The notes under the pieces are model-generated. The model was not told the DNA's origin. It worked only from the letters and a program-made list of their open reading frames with translations, and did no database searches. 64,000 nt of DNA, from the NCBI GenBank assembly GCA_963932145.1, contig OZ010616.1:56424431-56488430 (forward strand), written 5' to 3'. Origin of the DNA: Acanthosepion lycidas (lineage: Eukaryota; Mollusca; Cephalopoda; Sepiida; Sepiidae). This document shows positions 56,167 through 61,678 of the stretch, piece by piece; within the stretch, counting starts at the first letter, position 1, and each line of letters begins with the position of its first letter. The position numbers and the translations under genes are program-made.

Positions 56167-56982
56167 TTGAATGTGACAGATAAGGTGCTTTGATTTATTT
56201 TTTTTATACAATTTCTCATGCGATCTAATCTAATAATTTTTTTCTTTTCAGATGATAAATTAGATAAAAACTGTCTGAATGTTCTTTTTATCCAAGCACT
56301 TTTGGCTATACATTTCACCATTTTCAAGGATGAAATATTTTAACTGTTAAATAAGAAATATTGTTGCATAATAGAACGAAATTAAATAGGGCAAATATTA
56401 TTTACGAATTTAAATTCCCATTAAGGAATTGTATTCCTGATCAATCAAAATTCATAAATAATTATATAGGCCAGACTACAACATGTTTGACACGAAGACT
56501 CACTCTACACCTTTCTGACCATAGCTCAATTAGAACTCATTTAAATATTCATGGAGACCTACTGGAACTTATTTGTAACATATTTGTTGAAAACACAAAT
56601 ATAATAGCATCATCTACATATAAAAAAGGCTAAAAATAATGGAAGCCTTATTAATAAAAACAAAAAAAACAACACTCAATAATATCAACTATGAACATGG
56701 ACACAATATCTTGACCGTATTTTGAAAAATGAAAGCATTATAGAAATACATACATGCAACAAACTTTCTTATTTAGCAGTTAAAATATTTCATCCTTGAA
56801 AATGGTTAAATGTATGGCCAAAAGCGTTCGGAAAAAAGAACATTCAGTCAGTTTTTATATAATTTATCATCTGAAAAAATTTTTAGATTGCATGAGAAAT
56901 TGTATAAAAAAAGCTAAATCAAAGCACCTTGTCTGTTGTATTCAATGAAATGTGAATGAAAAAAAGGATTGCTGCCCAAATA

Positions 56983-57032
<50 letters not shown>

Positions 57033-57373
57033 TTTATAGGAATATCTTAAATCTGCATGATATCTGAGTTATTCTCATTTCATGGTGAACTGTACTGATA
57101 GGACCTGATGAGATTTACATGATTCAACAATTTTTGTATAGCCCCCTTTCCATCAGTGTGACAAATAAAACAACAAAATGAAAATGCCATTCTAAAAAAT
57201 AAAGATAATAATAATTGACTTTTAGTATTCTTACTTTTAGACAAGTGTACTTATATTGCTTTAAGTGACAATATTAAGAATTTGCATACAAAATAGTATA
57301 TATGGGTATTACTGACCTAGATTTTCTTAGCAAATGTTTATAATGATCATATAGTTTAAATATTAGATGCATT

Positions 57374-57416
<43 letters not shown>

Positions 57417-57681
57417 AATATCTCAAGAACAATCTTAGAAGAAAGATGTATGAAAAACATTTTGTGGGAGGCATTTTGTGCTTTAGGACTTTATCAGACT
57501 AGTTTTGTTTATGTTCATGTGACTACACACGTCCATGAACAAAAGAAAAATAAATTATTTTTTCTAAATTTTAAATTCCCAGCATCTCTCATTTTTGCAT
57601 ATGTGTAGTCACATCAACGTAAACAAACCTAGTCTGATGAAGTCCTAAAGCATTGCACAAAATCTTTCCACTTTGTGTGTG

Positions 57682-57745
<64 letters not shown>

Positions 57746-58175
57746 GGATTAAATCCAACAGATTATTTAATTTATTTGTTTAAATGTTATTTTTGAAATA
57801 GATACTCATATTTGAGTAGATGGTCTGTTTTTATTTATTTATTAAACAGTATTATTTTTTTTTTTTTTTTTTTTTTTAACATCTTACCAGCCTGAATATT
57901 CAAGAAATCTTGTTAGAAATTGTGTCCTCTGGCTGAATTCAAACCTGTATCCCCTAAGGGAAACTGTCATTAGATCTGATGTGTGGTATAATATAATGTG
58001 TGAGTGTTATAATGGATAGTGGCTTGGAATGAGAAATCAAAGAGCCAAGTTCAAATTTCAGTCAAATCATTTGCTTATGTGCAAATACATTTGGGAAAAA
58101 ACATGTATTCATTTCTTCCCTCCACAGTTATGAATAAAGAGTAGGATTGAATAACTTGGCAATGAGAATAGGAAG

Positions 58176-58220
<45 letters not shown>

Positions 58221-59967
58221 TATAACAGACAGTGAATGTCTATTACGTCTGATCATGAGCTGCTCGAATGTTTGCTTTAATTTCTGGTGAAAATAAAGAA
58301 AAAAACTGTCCAACATTTGAATGATTTTTATTAAATTGGTCCTAAGCTTTCAGCTAACATGAGCCATCCTCAGAGTGGTTATACAGACATGAAACAAAGA
58401 TGTCCACTGTCAAAGATATTTTGTTATTTTGACATAGAAAATTGCTATGCGACAATAACAGTTGCGGAATAGCAGATGCAGATTGTAAGTTCAAGATGTG
58501 TTTCTCTGACGTCATGCCATGTGATAGACCAAAGTATTACAACAGAACCAATGTCTTTGACAGTGAATATCTTTGTTTCATATCTGTATAACTACTATAA
58601 GGATGGCTCATGTGAGCTGAAAGATTAGGACCAACTTAATAATAAAAAAAATATCCAAATGGTGGACAACATTTGTCTTTATTTTCACTAGAAATTAAAG
58701 CAAATATTTGAACATTAGAATGGCTCAGGATCAGATATAATAGACATTCATTATCTGTTATATTTAATAATGTTTAAATAATGATTTGCTGCCCTAATAC
58801 AATTATATATACACACACACCTGGAAAACTCGGTAACTATGAAATAAAACTCTACTGAGAATTAATGTTAGGGTCATTCTGGAGTGGGGATTTGGGGGCT
58901 TCTACTATTTTTATTAAAATAATTTGAAAAGAAGATACAAGAACTTATCTTTAATTTAGATAAATCAATTTTATTTGCTTGAAAACAGCAGACTATAGTA
59001 ATTAAATATCTATTTTAAAAAAATATTTATTTTAAAATATTGAAGGGGGAGGGCTTAGCCCCCTAAACTCCCCCATCCTGAAAGTACTGCCCTGGTATTG
59101 CTACAGTAGGGTTTTATCTAGACTGAAACTCATTTTTTTTAGTTAATACTTATTTAATCTTGGGGGGTGGATGGGTGTTCTTGTTCCATCTAGAAAGTAC
59201 AGCCTTGGTATTGTTGTAGTGGAGTTTTATCTAGATTGGGGAAGGAGGCCCTGGACCCCTAAACTCACCACTTGCAAGTAAGCCCTTGGTATTGTTGTAG
59301 TGGGATGTTATCTGGACCCACGAATTTCAGTTATTTAAAGATATAGGGGAGTGGAGAGACTTAGCCCTGAGTGGCTCTCAATTTTCAATCAACTTTTATT
59401 TCATAGTTAGCAAATTTTCCTAAATTCACTCATATAAATAATGAGCTGACTACTTGTTTTCTAAGCACACTTATCTACTAAGGCAGTTAACCAGTTCCTA
59501 TTGCACATATTCCTATTCAGGCACATTTGTGCTTATTCAACACAAACTGAGCCCAATTCTGGTTTATACTGCAATTATGCTGAGCAGATCTTAGTTACAG
59601 TTTCTGGGAAAGAGCATATAGTCTGGCATGATAACCTGATTTTGAACAAGGTCAGCATGCTCAAACCCTCAGTCATATTGATTTCAGATTTTGTGCTAAC
59701 CATCGACAGCTTCCAATCAGTTCTGTCTACCAAATTTCACTCACAAAGCTTAGATCAACCCATGGTGTACTTTCCAGGCAACTTCCAAAGGTGTGCACAT
59801 GGACAAGATTGTTCACTTTCTGACCATGAGTCCTGTGTTTGATTCTCACCTCGGGGTCAATTTGTCAGGAAGGTAACATCTTGATGTCATCAGCCTGGGG
59901 AGGCAATCCCAGTGTGCGGCATATATAACATCAATCAACTGAATGACAATTTACATTTATTATATTA

Positions 59968-59998
<31 letters not shown>

Positions 59999-61640
59999 TA
60001 CAAACTGGAATGGTTTTTTGTGACATGCTTCATCTGTTAAGATTTTATTGAATGAAACATCACAAAAAAACTTTTGAGTTTGTCATATTTTTTCTAAACA
60101 CTGTTTGTTGATATATAAAATTATACATCATTTCAGTTGTATGGATATGAGTTTGTGACCTTGGGTTTCACGCTTTTGCTATCATCAGACAAACTGGTTT
60201 ATTTTTTTTAAATTGGATCTATTTATGCTCATTTGATTCTGTTTGGTGATAGGAGGGGGAATTTACTTCTGCATTTGTTTGTGATGACACTTTCATACAC
60301 ATAGACACACACACATACATACAGGTGTATGCATTTTAGTTCACACAAACACATCCATATCAACAATCCAGGGCTAGGTGCACAAACTCATATTCATACA
60401 ACTGAATATGTTAGCTCTATCACTGATATTGAGCACTTTCCACTAAGTATTGTACATAAAATAAAATGTGTGTGAGTGTATTTAATACTTGGTCAATTTG
60501 AAAGAAATCAACTGAGAATGATAGAAGAATGATCTAAATTTTAAAAGATATTTATTACAAGCAAACTATTAGGTTGGTGCAAAAATAATGTCGTTTTTTG
60601 ACGTTCAACTTCAAAAGAAAAACGACATTATTTTTGCACCAACCTAATATTAATGAATTTTGTGATTTATTGGATTAAAATTGTCAATATTTATAATTCT
60701 GTGAGTTGTAAAAATGGTCACTGGTTTTGTATCAAGGAGACTTTGTTCTTGGTCTCCATGTAATTATAACCTTTTATTTTGTCTATATTTTTCTTTTTGT
60801 ATAGTTTTAGCAATTTGTTCAACTCCTCAAATAAGCCTAGCAAAAAACCTGTTGCCACCGTACGATACAACGCTCCAACCACTCATGTTCAGCCAGTCGG
60901 AGACCCTAATAAAAAACAACGCAGCAAGTACAATTTAGGTGAAAAAGCTAAAGCATATGAATTTTTGCAAGATGAAGGGTAAGATATATTTATATTTATG
61001 TTAATATATATATTAAGATTCATTTTTTTTATTTCTTTTTCCCTCGCCCTTTCTCTTCTTTGGATATAATTGGAAAATGCAAATGAATTTTTTTTTTCAT
61101 GATTAAAGGAACATTTTTTAATTTTTAAAAGCAAAATTTTTTTTAAAGTAGGTGACGTTAATTTGAAAATTCATTTTTTTTTCTTTTTTTCTTTTTCTTT
61201 TCAAACATATAAATTTAAATTTGCAAGTTATATTTTTTACTATTAAATATTTTTTAAAAATATGCTTTTTTTTTCTTTCTTTTTTTTTCCCTTCAGTATT
61301 TCTGAGAAAACAAAGAAGGAGAAGGAAAGAGAAAGGTGGGAACAATATAAACAAGTAAGAGTTCATGTCAAAAAAGATGACGGAAGAATGCAGGCATATG
61401 GCTGGAGCCTCCCTGCAAAATTTCAGCCTACTATTCCACGGGAACTTCCCAACAAAAGCCATGTGCCAGTCCCAGTACCAGTGTACTGTAGACCTTTGTT
61501 AGAAAAAGAGCCTGGATTAAAAGTAAGTGGTGATAGGATTTTGTTGGAATAATATTTTACCAATTTTTTTTTTTTTTTCTGCTTATGGTTTAAACCATAC
61601 CTAAAAAGGGAAAATGGGGGTGGGATTTTACCCAACATTT

Positions 61641-61678
<38 letters not shown>

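Noticed and set aside
59501-59842. 113-codon + strand frame
   Set aside because: Sits in a GC-richer repeat-like segment; no motif, no splice context, and composition similar to other repeats.
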